64,000 nucleotides of DNA from CAZLRH01 sp964562015 (GTDB lineage: Bacteria; Verrucomicrobiota; Verrucomicrobiia; Opitutales; JABDGR01): the NCBI GenBank assembly GCA_964562015.1, contig CAZLRH010000007.1:1-64000 (forward strand). Direction: 5' to 3'. The translations under genes were made by a program, and so were the position numbers. This document shows, piece after piece, positions 16,731-26,800 of this stretch. A model generated the notes under the pieces. The model was not told where the DNA came from and searched no databases. It saw only the letters and a program-made list of their open reading frames with translations. Within the stretch, counting starts at the first letter, position 1. Each line of letters begins with the position of its first letter.

Positions 16731-18236
16731 ATGAATACCCTCACCCGCCGGGCCGTGCTGCCCCTCACCGCAATTCTCACCGCTTTTGGCCTCCACGCCG
16801 CCGAGGCCCCCACCCCACCGAGCGAGTGGATCGATCCCGCCACCGGGCATGTCGTGGTGCGCTTGTCCAAGGAGCCCGGCACGGCGAGTCTCTACTTTCA
16901 CCAAAACCCGTACACGCCGGATGGCAAGAAGCTTCTGGTCGTCACGCCCGAGGGTATGGCCACGATTGATTTGAAGATGCACGCCATCGACGTGGTGGTG
17001 CCGGGTTACCCGGCGTTGTCGATGAGCCGCAGCGGCGGCATCGAGGTCAGCCGCAAGACCAATACGGTGTATTACACCTCGCGCGCCAACGGCCAGAGCC
17101 AGATTCTCGCCACTAATTTGGATACGAAGGAAACCCGCGTCGTGGCGACCTTGCCGCCGGGCCTGGGTGAATTTGGCGGTCTCAACGCGGACGAGACCAT
17201 GCTCATTGGTTCGTATCGGGTGGGCGCGGGAGCGACGCCAGCCGCGGCTCCGGCCGCGACAGCAGCACCGGCGGCCACAACACCCGCCGCCACCGCTGCT
17301 GCGCCCACTGCGGCCCCAGCGGCCACGACTTCCGCCGAAACGGCCGGGGCAGCACCGGCACGGGGTGGACGCCGCGGCGGTGCAGGCGCCGGAGGGGGCG
17401 CGGGCGCCGGCCCGGCGCTGATGCAGTTCTTCAGCGTCAATATCAAGACCGGGGAAGTGAAACGGTTTTTCGAACCCGGCCCGTTTAATCTCAACCACGT
17501 GCAAAGTTCGCCGACGGATCCGAATGTGTTTCTCTACGCGCACGAGGGCGACTGGACGCAGGTCGACCGCGTGTGGACGCTGCACAACGACGGCACGGGC
17601 TCGAAGTTGATGCACGTGCGCTCGATGCCTTACGAAATCGCGGGCCATGAATTTTTCAGCCACGACGGGCAATGGGTTTATTACGATTTGCAGACGCCGG
17701 AGTCGGGCGAGTTTTGGATTGGCCGCGCCAACGTTGCCACCGGCGAACATGACCGCTTCCCGCTGGAACGCGGGCAATGGTCCGTGCATTACAATGTGTC
17801 GTGGGACGGCAAAGTGTTTTCCGGCGACGGCGGCGGGCCCAACAGCGTCGCCAATCGCACCCCGCCGCCGAATGCGCGCAAATTTGACCCGCCGCAAAAC
17901 GGCCAGTGGATGTACCTGTTCACGCCCACCGGCGAATACACGACAACGAAGGTCAACGGCGAAGACGTGAAAGTCGGCAAGCTCACGGCGGAAAAACTGG
18001 CCGACCTTTCGAAGCATAATTACGGCAACGGCGAGTCCTCGCGCGTAGAGCCCAACGCGACCTTTACGCCCGACGACAAATGGCTCGTGTTTCGGTCGAA
18101 CATGGAAGGGCCCATCCACACTTACGAAGTCGAAATCGCCAAGGCCACGCCGGAGGAAACCAAGCGCATCGACGGCGAATGGGCGGCCTACCGGGCGGCG
18201 GTGCCCGCCGCGGCGCACGCGCCGAAGGCGCAGTAG
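16731..18236 (+). CDS. PL22 oligogalacturonate lyase with low-complexity insertion
   Basis: Secreted or periplasmic seven-bladed propeller that splits oligogalacturonides, late in pectin breakdown. The 501 residues have a signal peptide (cut near residue 22, LHAAEAP) and the family opening EWIDPATGHVVVRLSKEPG followed by SLYFHQNPYTPDGKKLL. Catalytic and metal-site regions are NLNHVQSSPTDP (about 254-264), YEIAGHEFFSHDG (301-313) and ERGQWSVHYNVS (346-357). Residues 165-228 are an odd insertion of Ala/Pro/Thr followed by Gly/Arg (ARGGRRGGAGAGGGAGAG) placed between blades. Most PL22 enzymes are cytoplasmic and lack a signal peptide. No pectin-uptake gene is adjacent. The ATG at 16731 directly precedes the signal peptide. 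Confidence 0.88.
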   Translation: MNTLTRRAVLPLTAILTAFGLHAAEAPTPPSEWIDPATGHVVVRLSKEPGTASLYFHQNPYTPDGKKLLVVTPEGMATIDLKMHAIDVVVPGYPALSMSRSGGIEVSRKTNTVYYTSRANGQSQILATNLDTKETRVVATLPPGLGEFGGLNADETMLIGSYRVGAGATPAAAPAATAAPAATTPAATAAAPTAAPAATTSAETAGAAPARGGRRGGAGAGGGAGAGPALMQFFSVNIKTGEVKRFFEPGPFNLNHVQSSPTDPNVFLYAHEGDWTQVDRVWTLHNDGTGSKLMHVRSMPYEIAGHEFFSHDGQWVYYDLQTPESGEFWIGRANVATGEHDRFPLERGQWSVHYNVSWDGKVFSGDGGGPNSVANRTPPPNARKFDPPQNGQWMYLFTPTGEYTTTKVNGEDVKVGKLTAEKLADLSKHNYGNGESSRVEPNATFTPDDKWLVFRSNMEGPIHTYEVEIAKATPEETKRIDGEWAAYRAAVPAAAHAPKAQ

Positions 18237-18243
18237 ATTATTT

Positions 18244-19209
18244 TTATTTTCTACCGCGCGGGTGGTGGCGGGTGTGTTCTTCCACCAGGCGGCGGCCTTC
18301 GACGGCGGTATAAATCTGCGTGGTGGCGAGGTCGGCGTGGCCGAGCATTTCCTGGATCGCGCGCAAGTCCGCCCCGTGGGCGAGCAGATGCGTGGCAAAG
18401 GAGTGGCGCAACAAGTGCGGCTTCACCGGACGCGTCAGGCCCGCGCGGCGGGCGTGCTGTTTCACCAGCACCCAAAACATTTTGCGCGAAAGCGCCCGGC
18501 CCTGCTGGCTGAGAAAAAGTTCGCTGCCGGTGCGCGCCTTGACGAGCGCCGGCCGGCCCGAGGACAAATAAATTTGCAACGCCTCCGCGGCTTTTTTTCC
18601 AAACGGCACCATGCGTTCCTTCGCGCCCTTGCCCAACACGCGCAGAAGACGTTGCTCGGCGTCGACAGTTTGCAGCGTCAAGCCGCAGAGTTCGGAGACG
18701 CGCAGGCCGCTGCTGTACATGAGTTCCAGCATCGCGCGATCGCGCAGGCCGTGCGGGGTGTCGGCGGGCGGCGCTTCGAGCAGGCGCGTGATTTCATTTT
18801 CATTCAACGTGCCGGGTAGTTTGCGGCCCGGCTTGGGTCCCGGCAGGAGCGCCGAAAAATCGTCGGCGCGGCGGTTTTCGCGCACGAGGAAGCGCGCGAG
18901 CATCCGCACGGCGGTCAGTTTGCGCGCCAGGCTCGCGACAGCGTATTTTTCGCGGGTGAGGCCGGCGAGCCAGTGGGAAATATTTTCCGGCTGGGCCGTG
19001 CGCCAGTCTTTCGCGCCTTGGCGATGCAAATCCCACGCGCATTGCGCCAAATCCGCCTCGTAGGCCAAAATCGAATTGCGGGCGAGCCCGCGCTCCAATT
19101 CGAGATGCACGAGCAAGTCGGACAAGTCCTCAAAAAATCCCGGCGGCGCTTTTTCCGCCGTCAGGGAGGGTGTGGGTTCGGTCTGGGCGGAACGCTGCTT
19201 CATGGCCAT
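18244..19209 (-). CDS. xerD: Site-specific tyrosine recombinase, XerC/XerD type
   Basis: Resolves chromosome dimers at dif with a Xer partner, acting in the cytoplasm with FtsK. The 321 residues have an N-terminal SAM-like core-binding domain (DLLVHLELERGLARNSILAY, with MLARFLVRENRRADDFSALL near residue 110) and a catalytic domain with all key residues: Arg in SSGLRVSELCGL, Lys in LGKGAKERMVPF, His-x-x-Arg in HLLRHSFATHLL, His in MLGHADLATTQIY and the Tyr nucleophile that ends that segment. The length is typical of XerD. XerC versus XerD is called from overall likeness only. It is divergent from argA. No phage or integron features flank it, so a housekeeping role is likely. Confidence 0.9.
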   Translation of the reverse strand: MAMKQRSAQTEPTPSLTAEKAPPGFFEDLSDLLVHLELERGLARNSILAYEADLAQCAWDLHRQGAKDWRTAQPENISHWLAGLTREKYAVASLARKLTAVRMLARFLVRENRRADDFSALLPGPKPGRKLPGTLNENEITRLLEAPPADTPHGLRDRAMLELMYSSGLRVSELCGLTLQTVDAEQRLLRVLGKGAKERMVPFGKKAAEALQIYLSSGRPALVKARTGSELFLSQQGRALSRKMFWVLVKQHARRAGLTRPVKPHLLRHSFATHLLAHGADLRAIQEMLGHADLATTQIYTAVEGRRLVEEHTRHHPRGRK

Positions 19210-19318
19210 TCACCGGCGGAGGGTTGCATCCAACAAAGAAGGCGCAGCGCGGGCAACGTTTTCCGTATTGCGTCGATGCGCGTGTGCGCTAGTGGTGAAG
19301 CTGCGAGATGCGCCCAGC

Positions 19319-20701
19319 ATGAGCGAGCCCGACCCTTTACTCCCGCCTGCCGCCGCCGGTTCCCCCCACGGCGCCAGCGCCGCCGCGGCCGACTCGAGCG
19401 CAATCAAGCCCTCCGATTTGCGCGGCATTTTGCGCTACGTGCCGCAGTTTCGCGATCATGTGTTTGTGATCGGTTTGGACGGCAGCATTGTGGATGACGA
19501 GAATTTTCCGAATGTGCTGACGGACATCGCGGTGCTGCGGAGTCTGCACATCCGCGTGGTGCTCGTGCACGGCATCGGGCGGCAGATCAAGCGCCTCTCG
19601 GAGCAGCGGCAGATTCCGATTTCCGACGCCTACGGCAGCGGACCGACAGATCCAGCCACGCTGCGCCTGGCCATCGAGGCTTCCGCACTGGTGGGCCATC
19701 AAATACTTGAGGGCCTGACGCAGGCCGGATTAAAGTGCGCCTTCAGCAACGCGGTGCGGGCGGTGCCCGTGGGCATCGTCAAGGGCGTGGACCAGCATTT
19801 CAGCGGCAAGGTCGAAAAAGTGGACGTCGAATTGTTTCGGCAATTGCTGGCCCTCGAAATCGTGCCGGTGGTGTCTCCAATTGCCTTCGACCGTGACGGC
19901 CATTCGTTGCGCATCAATTCCGACCATCTCGCGTGCGAAGTGGCGCTGCGGATGTCGGCCTCGAAGCTCATTTTCCTGACGCCGCACCAGGGGCTGCTCG
20001 TGGGCGGGCGGGTGGAGGCCAACATTCCGCTCGAGGAACTCGCCCGGGTGCTGGAGAAAAACGTGGAGAAAATCGACGAACGGATGCGCAGCAAGGCACT
20101 CTTCGCCGCGCGGGCGCTGGAATCGGGCACGCCGCGGGCGCACATCCTGGATGGGCGCGTCTTTGGCGGCCTGCTGACCGAAATTTTCGACAAGGTGGGC
20201 GTGGGCACGATGATTCACGCCAACGAGTACCAACAAATCCGGCACGCGCGGAAAAAAGACGCGCAGTCGATTTACAACATCACGCGCACGGGCATCAAAA
20301 GCGAGCAGTTGCGCCAGCGCACGCGGGAACAGATCGAGCGCGAGATCGAGCAGTATTTCGTTTACGAAATTGACGGCAGCATCATTGGCTGCGCCTGCCT
20401 GGCCGCACAGGAAGGCACGGATTCCGCGGAGCTGGCGTCGGTGTTCGTGACACCGTTTTACCAGGGGCGGGGCGTGGGCAAAAAACTGGCGGAGTATGCC
20501 TGCATCGAGGCGCAGCGGCGCGGTTTTGCGCGCGTGTTGGCGCTGTCCACCCAATCGTATTCTTTTTTCCGGGATGTGTGCGCGTTCGAGGAAGGCACCA
20601 TCGATGACCTGCCGCCCGGGCGGCGGGAGGAATATTCGAGCAACGGACGCAATTCCCGCATTCTGGTCAAACGCCTGGCGCCGGCCAGCAAGGAAGTATG
20701 A
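19319..20701 (+). CDS. argA: Amino-acid N-acetyltransferase (N-acetylglutamate synthase)
   Basis: Acetylates glutamate with acetyl-CoA, the first step of arginine synthesis, in the cytoplasm. The 460 residues start with an Ala/Pro-rich leader of about 35 residues. An amino-acid-kinase-like domain follows (LRYVPQFRDHVFVIGLDGSI, VVLVHGIGRQIKRL, VVSPIAFDRDGHSLRINSDH), then a GNAT domain with ASVFVTPFYQGRGVGKKLAE as the acetyl-CoA loop. This is the classical ArgA arrangement, with the kinase-like domain as the likely arginine sensor. The ATG at 19319 is chosen because the open frame further upstream crosses the xerD promoter. Its stop overlaps the next gene's start by 4 bp. Confidence 0.93.
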   Translation: MSEPDPLLPPAAAGSPHGASAAAADSSAIKPSDLRGILRYVPQFRDHVFVIGLDGSIVDDENFPNVLTDIAVLRSLHIRVVLVHGIGRQIKRLSEQRQIPISDAYGSGPTDPATLRLAIEASALVGHQILEGLTQAGLKCAFSNAVRAVPVGIVKGVDQHFSGKVEKVDVELFRQLLALEIVPVVSPIAFDRDGHSLRINSDHLACEVALRMSASKLIFLTPHQGLLVGGRVEANIPLEELARVLEKNVEKIDERMRSKALFAARALESGTPRAHILDGRVFGGLLTEIFDKVGVGTMIHANEYQQIRHARKKDAQSIYNITRTGIKSEQLRQRTREQIEREIEQYFVYEIDGSIIGCACLAAQEGTDSAELASVFVTPFYQGRGVGKKLAEYACIEAQRRGFARVLALSTQSYSFFRDVCAFEEGTIDDLPPGRREEYSSNGRNSRILVKRLAPASKEV

Positions 20702-21174
20702 AGCCGGCCAGCCGGGACCGGATTTCCTACCGTTTCGCCCGGCGGGGCGACTTGGCGATGGTGGTTAAAATCCGCTTGGAGTTTCTGACTGAGGCCGGCC
20801 AGCACGTGGCCCAGGCTCGCGCTTTGCCCAGGACTTTACGGGCGTATTTTATTAAATCGCTGCGCACCGGTGAATTCGTGGGCGCGCTGGCTGAGAGCAA
20901 GGGCGAGCCGGTGGGTTTTGCCGGAATGGTGCTGCACCGGCGTCCACCCCGGGCCGATGATCCGACCGGATTATACGGCTATGTGCTCAATGTCTATGTG
21001 AGCCCGGGGTATAGACGGCGCGGTCTGGCGACGAAGTTATTGAAAATGCTGGCTGCGAAGGCGAAGAAGCTGGGGTGCCGTTGCCTCCGCTTGCATCACT
21101 TGCCCGGCGCCCGCCCGCTCTACGCCAAAATCGGCTATGCTTTGGTGAAAACAGAAATGAAACTGGATTTGTAA
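20698..21174 (+). CDS. GNAT-family N-acetyltransferase
   Basis: Acyl-CoA-dependent acetyltransferase of unknown substrate, 158 aa. The GNAT fold is visible: ISYRFARRGDLAMVVKIRLE at the start, VGFAGMVLHRRPP for strand 4, and LNVYVSPGYRRRGLATKLLK, the pyrophosphate-binding loop. ATG at 20698 overlaps the argA stop (ATGA), so translation is coupled to argA. That context makes an amine or amino acid a plausible target, but this is inference. The gene ends 44 bp from a convergent membrane-protein gene. Confidence 0.9.
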   Translation: MKPASRDRISYRFARRGDLAMVVKIRLEFLTEAGQHVAQARALPRTLRAYFIKSLRTGEFVGALAESKGEPVGFAGMVLHRRPPRADDPTGLYGYVLNVYVSPGYRRRGLATKLLKMLAAKAKKLGCRCLRLHHLPGARPLYAKIGYALVKTEMKLDL

Positions 21175-21218
21175 TTGTGGGGGAATGGGAGACACAAGGA
21201 GCGAGGGCAGGGAAAAGG

Positions 21219-22073
21219 TTAGACCTTGCGGGCTTGGGTCCAATGCCAACGGCGGCAATGCGGGCAACGTTCGTAACGAGTGCGGCCAAAATTGAGGGCA
21301 AAAAGCGGGGCGTCATAGCCACTGCCGCATTCCGGACAGACCCGGCGACTATAAAACAATTTGGGCGGAGCAATCCGGCGCAAGCCGAAGTAAAACAGCA
21401 ATGCCACCGCGGCAAACAAATAGGCCCACACCCAAAACTGATAGGCCACCGCCCAAAAATCATGCCCCAAACCTCCGGCGTTCCGATTCATCAGAAATAT
21501 CGGAAAGTTGCCGAGCCAGTGTAGGGCCATGGCTCCAGCGAGGCCCCAGGCCATTCGCCGGCGCAAGCGCCACAGCGTCACGGAAACAAACGCTGTGTGA
21601 AAAACACAAACCATCAGGCGCTCCACCACGTAGCCGCCGAACTGATAGAACGGCAAAGCTCCAAGGTCGGGCGCCTGCGCGGCGCGTTCAGCGATAAACC
21701 ACATCTCGCCGATCGCGAATCCGACGCCGATGGCCAAGGCAAAACGGACAAAGTTGGTGGCGCTGATATCCCGGTAGATGACGGGAATGAGCAAGGGAAC
21801 CAGCTTGGCTGGTTCTTCAGTGAGCGGCGCATAGAAGGTGGTCAGCCAGCGGTAAGTTGCAGACGTAGAGCCGAGCAGTGTCACCAGCCCATGATCCAGC
21901 GGGACGCGGACGAAGTAAAAAACGAGTGGTTGGAGGGGTAAGACGACTCCCGCCGCCAACCACAAAAGCCGTTCCTTGGCGGGCAACGGCAAGGTGTGGA
22001 TCAACGTCCCAAAAATTGCCAACGCAAGGGCGGTGGTCAGAATGGCAGTGAGATAAATGCCGGGCATGGCCAT
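21219..22073 (-). CDS. PrsW-like intramembrane glutamic protease with C-terminal zinc ribbon
   Basis: Polytopic membrane protein (284 aa, about seven spans) with the PrsW/CPBP-like motif set: LTEEPAKLVPLL (Glu86-Glu87), GVGFAIGEMWF (Glu123), CVFHTAFVS (His159) and ALHWLGNF (His185). In known family members these residues cut single-span substrates or prenylated proteins within the membrane. After the last span comes a cytoplasmic tail with CPECG (246-249) and CPHC (270-273), a likely zinc ribbon not usual in PrsW. The substrate is unknown. It stands alone between the converging argA-GNAT operon and mpl, which lies upstream on the same strand with a 110-bp gap. Confidence 0.8.
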   Translation of the reverse strand: MAMPGIYLTAILTTALALAIFGTLIHTLPLPAKERLLWLAAGVVLPLQPLVFYFVRVPLDHGLVTLLGSTSATYRWLTTFYAPLTEEPAKLVPLLIPVIYRDISATNFVRFALAIGVGFAIGEMWFIAERAAQAPDLGALPFYQFGGYVVERLMVCVFHTAFVSVTLWRLRRRMAWGLAGAMALHWLGNFPIFLMNRNAGGLGHDFWAVAYQFWVWAYLFAAVALLFYFGLRRIAPPKLFYSRRVCPECGSGYDAPLFALNFGRTRYERCPHCRRWHWTQARKV

Positions 22074-22183
22074 GGAGCAAGGGAAACTAACCGAAAAATC
22101 CGCAACGTGGCCAAGTTAAGGAAAGGAAATTGTTCTTTGCGGTGTAATCGAAATTTTCGCGAAGTTAAGCGCGGAAGATGGTG

Positions 22184-23605
22184 TCACGCCCGCCGGACAA
22201 ATTCGGCGATAATGCCGTCGAAGGAGCCATTGCTGAAGAACACCGCCAGGTGCCGTTTTTCGCCGAGGGCTTTCGACGCCGCCAAGGCGGCCTGCAGCAC
22301 TTCCTGATTTGTGGAAAAATGCCGCGCCTTGGGTGAGGGCGCGGCGGCATTGATTTCCGCGCAAATGGCCGCCAAGTCGAGGCGCTCGGCTGCGGGGGTT
22401 TTCTCCGCGCGGTGGACAGGACCGATGAAAGCCTCGTCGGCGAGCGCGAGCGCGCCCGGCAATTCCGCCTGAAAGGCGCGCGTGCGCGCGGTGTTGCTGC
22501 GCGGTTCAAAGCACGCGAGTATGATGCGGCCGGGATGGCGGCGCCGAAGGGCGGCCAGAGTCTCGCGCACCGCAGTGGGATGGTGGCCGAAGTCCTCGAC
22601 GACGGCGAGGCGCTGGTCCTGGCGCAGCGTTTCCTGCCGGCGACGCACGCCCTGAAAATCCGCGAGGGCGACGAGCGACAGGCGCGTCGGGTCCGCCGGA
22701 TGCAGCGCGAGGCCGGCGGCGAGGGCCGCGACGGCGGCATTGCGGGCATTGAACAAACCCGGCAGGGTCCAGTGGACATTTTCCCAAGGCTGGCCGCGCC
22801 AGAAAAGCTCGAAGCTCGCGCCGTTTTCGTCCTCCACAAATTTGACGATGCGTAATTCGCAATTTTCGCCGACACCAACGCGCACGGTGTTCGTCCACGG
22901 CGCAGGCGGCAGGGCGGCGAGATGCGGGTCGTCGCCATTGAGCACGGCGTAACCGCTGCGCGGCACGATGCGGAGCAAGTGCGTGAAGGTGCGCTGGACG
23001 TCGGCGAGGTCGCGAAAAATGTCGGCGTGGTCAAATTCGAGGTTGTTGAGCGTGACGAGCCAGGGCTGGTAATGGATGAATTTGCTGCGCTTGTCGAAAA
23101 AGGCGGAATCATATTCATCCCCCTCGATGACGAAAGGCCCGCTGGCGTGGCCTAGGGAAGCACCGCCGGGCAAATCGCGCGGCACCCCGCCGATGAGCCA
23201 GCCCGGGTGGGCCCCGGCCGCGCGCAACAGCAGCGCCGTCATGGTCGTGGTGGTGGTTTTGCCGTGGGTGCCGGTGATGACGAGGTTGCGCCGCCCATGC
23301 AGCACGCGCTCGCCGAGCAGCGCGGGCATCGAGGTGAAGGGAAGAGCGCGCGTGTCGAGCAGCCACTCCATCTCCGGGTTGCCGCGGGAGGTCACGTTGC
23401 CCACGACGACCAAGTCCGGGCGCAATTGCTCGAGGCGGGCGGCGTCATAGCCCTCAAACATTTGCACGCCGGCGGCGCGCAGGACATCCGACATGGGCGG
23501 ATAAATGCCGGTGTCGGCACCGCTGACCTCATGGCCCATTTCGCGCGCCAGGAGCGCGACGTGGCCCATCGCGGTGCCGCAGATGCCGAGAAAATAAAGC
23601 CGCAT
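22184..23605 (-). CDS. mpl: UDP-N-acetylmuramate:L-alanyl-gamma-D-glutamyl-meso-DAP ligase
   Basis: Cytoplasmic ligase that joins recovered murein tripeptide to UDP-MurNAc in peptidoglycan recycling. The 473 residues begin MRLYFLGICGTAMGHVALLA (Mur N-terminal domain). The P-loop is TGTHGKTTTTTMTALLL, and the Mpl-specific segment EGDEYDSAFFDKRSKFIHYQ distinguishes it from MurC. The C-terminal domain holds DFGHHPTAV and CFEPRSNTARTRAF. The length is right (about 455). The ATG at 23605 is chosen; 12 more codons of open frame upstream add a Ser/Pro-rich leader not seen in the family. The presence of mpl implies murein recycling and meso-DAP in the wall. Confidence 0.95.
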   Translation of the reverse strand: MRLYFLGICGTAMGHVALLAREMGHEVSGADTGIYPPMSDVLRAAGVQMFEGYDAARLEQLRPDLVVVGNVTSRGNPEMEWLLDTRALPFTSMPALLGERVLHGRRNLVITGTHGKTTTTTMTALLLRAAGAHPGWLIGGVPRDLPGGASLGHASGPFVIEGDEYDSAFFDKRSKFIHYQPWLVTLNNLEFDHADIFRDLADVQRTFTHLLRIVPRSGYAVLNGDDPHLAALPPAPWTNTVRVGVGENCELRIVKFVEDENGASFELFWRGQPWENVHWTLPGLFNARNAAVAALAAGLALHPADPTRLSLVALADFQGVRRRQETLRQDQRLAVVEDFGHHPTAVRETLAALRRRHPGRIILACFEPRSNTARTRAFQAELPGALALADEAFIGPVHRAEKTPAAERLDLAAICAEINAAAPSPKARHFSTNQEVLQAALAASKALGEKRHLAVFFSNGSFDGIIAEFVRRA

Positions 23606-23765
23606 AGGCGGCGAGCTTGGCGGCTGCGCGCGTGCGCTCAAGCCGGAAAATGGCGCCTGAACGATTTGAGGGTGATGGGGGCGGCAAAGACGAATTTAAA
23701 ACCAGCGGACGCCGCGGAGAGGCGCTCCTACCTTTCCGCAACCGAGACAGAAAGGTTGATTTTTA

Positions 23766-23793
23766 CCACGAAGGACACGAAGCGCACGAAGGA
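23766..23793. repeat. Short tandem CACGAAGG-type repeat
   Basis: Three units of a 9-bp motif (CCACGAAGG, ACACGAAGC, GCACGAAGG) in the 292-bp gap between mpl and the Ig-repeat gene. The spacing and style are like the ACGGAT elements elsewhere in the window, but the core is ACGAAG. No inverted partner is visible in this gap. Open frames here are translations of the repeat; no gene is supported between 23606 and 23897. Confidence 0.5.
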
Positions 23794-23897
23794 AGATTGG
23801 AAAACCAACCGAATGCGAATCTGATCCACGCAGGTGCGATGGTAACCCACCCTGCGGGTCTTTGACGTGGAATATCCGTGTGCCCACGCCGAGGCCG

Positions 23898-26800
23898 TTA
23901 AGGCTTCGGTTTTATCTTAAGGGTGACCTTGTTCGATGTCACGGCATTGGTGCCGTTGGTGGCGGTGACATAATACTTGCCGCCAAATTGCGAGCCGGCG
24001 CGAGTGATCGTGAGGGTCGCGGTGGTCGCACCCTTGACGAAGCCGCCGTTGGCGATCTTCGCGGCGTTAAAGAACCACTGGTATTTGATGGTGCCGCCGC
24101 CGGCGACCTTGACCGTGAATTTAACCGGCGCAAAGGAAGCAACCGTCTGGCTTTGCGGCTGGGTCGTGATTTGCAGCGGCGTGGACACGGTGACGTTGTT
24201 GCTAAGGACAAAGCCGCTGTCGTTCGAGACCTTGACATAGTACGTCCCGCCCTGCGCAGCGGTGATGCCGGAGATGGTCATGTTGGCGGCAGTGACGTTG
24301 CTGTAATGGGTGACATTGTTCAATTTGACACCGTTGAAGAACCACTGGTAAGTGACGGGAGGCGTGCCCACCGCAGTGACGGACAGCGTCACGGTGCCGC
24401 CCAGCTTGGCCTGCTGGCTGACGGGCTGGGTCAGGATGGTCAAGGCGCCCGGCAGTTGCAAAATCGCCGGGTCGCTGGTGACGTTGCCCTGGTTGTTGGA
24501 CACCAGCACGGTGTAAACGCCCAGATTGGCGTTGCTCACGTTGGCAATGTTGAGTTTCGAAGTCTGCGAGCCAGAGATGTTGCCGCCATCGGTGAGGGCG
24601 TTGCCGTTCAAGTACCACTGGTAAGTGGGTGCGGGCGAACCGGTGGCCGTGACGCTAAAGAAAGTGTCGTTGCCCGCGCTGGTAATCGGGTTGACCGGCT
24701 GGTCAATAATGACCGGCGGGCTGCCCACAAACAACACGACGGTGTTCGAGGAAATGGAGCCGATGATGTTCGTGATATCGACCGAGAAATTACCGGCGGA
24801 ATTGGGCAGGTTGGTGGTGGAGTTGGCCAGACTCACGTTCGAGAGTAGCAGCGAGGCCGTGCTGGAGCCTTGCACCGTGATGCCATCGTCGGTGAGCAAC
24901 ACGCCTTCCCGGCGCCAATGGTACGTGGGGGTGGGAACGCCGGTGGCCACGACGGTGAAGGTGGCGTTGCCGCCCTCGATGGCGGACACGTCGACCGGCT
25001 GGGTGATGACAATCGGATAAGTGCCGGTCGTGAGGTTCGCGTTATTGCTGTAAAGGGTGTCGCCAATGCCGTTGGTGACGGCCACGCGGTAGGTGACGTT
25101 GGCATCCGCGTTGGTCAGATTCGCGATGCCGAGGACGGCGGTGGTGCTGCCAAAATACTTAATGCCGTCGGTGGTGATGTTGCTGGGAACCCCGGCGGTG
25201 ACTTTCTGCCATTGAAAAGAGAGGAAACCGTTCGGGATCGTCGGCTGGGGCTGGACGGTGAAGGAGGCGTTGCCGCCGATGACGCCGCTTTGATCATTCA
25301 CGCGCGCCACGAGCGAAGGCGCCCAGCGCAGCGAGGTGAAAATCTTGCCGCCGTCGCCCACGGCCACAAAGACATTGCCCCCGGCCACGGCGGGACTGTC
25401 AAAAAAGTCGAGGGCCCTCATGCCGCTGGTGGCGGACGGATACAGCGAAGTCACCAAGGAGCCGCCGCCGAGCGGCGAATCCGTGCTGGTGAGCATGGTG
25501 TCGGTGTTATCGGCAACGTCGTCGCCCACGAAGGCCCAGGTATTGACGCCGTTGGAATCCGCGCCATAGGTGACGCCGCGCAATTCGTTGACCGTGCCAG
25601 TAAAGGGGAAACTGCCAACGTAGGTGGCACCCGTCCACGTGAGCACGGCAATCTGGCCGGTCGCGGCGACGATAATGATCTGATTGTTAACCAGCTTGAT
25701 GTCCTTCAATTCGACGGGGGTGGTGAACCCGGCCACCGGGGCCGACCAGGTGAAACCGTCTGCCGAGGTGCGCACATGGTAATCATCAATTTCATTGGTC
25801 GAGGGCGAAAGAATCGCCACAAACAGGTTGGAATTCGGGTCATACGCCACCTGAATGAAACCGTTGAGCAAGTCGGCGGCGGATGTGTCCACCGCGGTGT
25901 GTTTGGTGAAGGCGACGCCATTCGAAGAAGTGAAGGCCAAAGAGTAGGCCACGGGGTCGGTCGTATCGGCGGTCGCGTCGGTCAAGGCAACCCAAGTGTT
26001 ACCGGTCGAATTGTAGGCGATGCCTTTTAGGCTGCGGGTGGTGTCTGCAAAGATGCCATTCCAACTTTGGCCATTGGTAGAGTAATAAAACAGCGGCGAG
26101 CTGCTGTCTGTTTGACCATCACCAACGACGACCGAGTGGCCGGTGCCCGTATCACTGGCAATATGGTTGAAGGTCAGGTTGCCGCCAACCGCCAGGGTAA
26201 CCTGCCAGATGACGCCGTCCAGGGAATCGGTGATGCCGCCCGACGCGCCCACGGCGATAAATTGCGTGCCGTCGTTGGTCACGTCCGTGTACCCCGAGGT
26301 GGAACCGGAGGCGTAATCGGTCCAGGAATTGCCGTCGGCAGAGGTCAGGATGTAGCTAGTGATGTCGACAATGATGCCGATGTTGCCGACGGTGACGAAG
26401 CGCGAGTTGGTGCTATCATAGACCAAGGCGGTCAAGTCCGTCCAATGGCCGGTCGAGCCGGTATGCCATTGGGTGCCGACTTCTCCGGTTTGGTTCGAGA
26501 TGACCGTTGTCGAACTGGAGGTCACACCGACAAACTTGGTGCCGTCATAAACCACGCTGGTGATATTTTGGCGCGTGCCCGACCTTTGGTGGTCCCAATG
26601 AATGCCAAAGGGCGACGTTTGAATTTCGCCGCCATCCCCGACCGCCACAAACAGGCCGGCGCCGTAGGCCACGCTGTTAAGGTTATTCTCTGTGCTGGTC
26701 GCGACAATGCTCCAACTCAAGCCGTCAGGCGACCGGAGGAAGGTGCCCTTTTCTCCGACGGCAATGAACAATTCTCCGCCGCGAGCAGGGTCGATGATAA

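Noticed and set aside
16695..18398. 567-aa open frame antisense to the PL22 gene
   Set aside because: It is a long antisense frame from GC-rich third positions; it is rich in Arg/His, lacks domains, and the opposite strand is a clear PL22 enzyme.
18244..19209. xerD as an integron or phage integrase marking an island
   Set aside because: The sequence is of the housekeeping Xer type and no attachment sites, tRNA or phage genes flank it.
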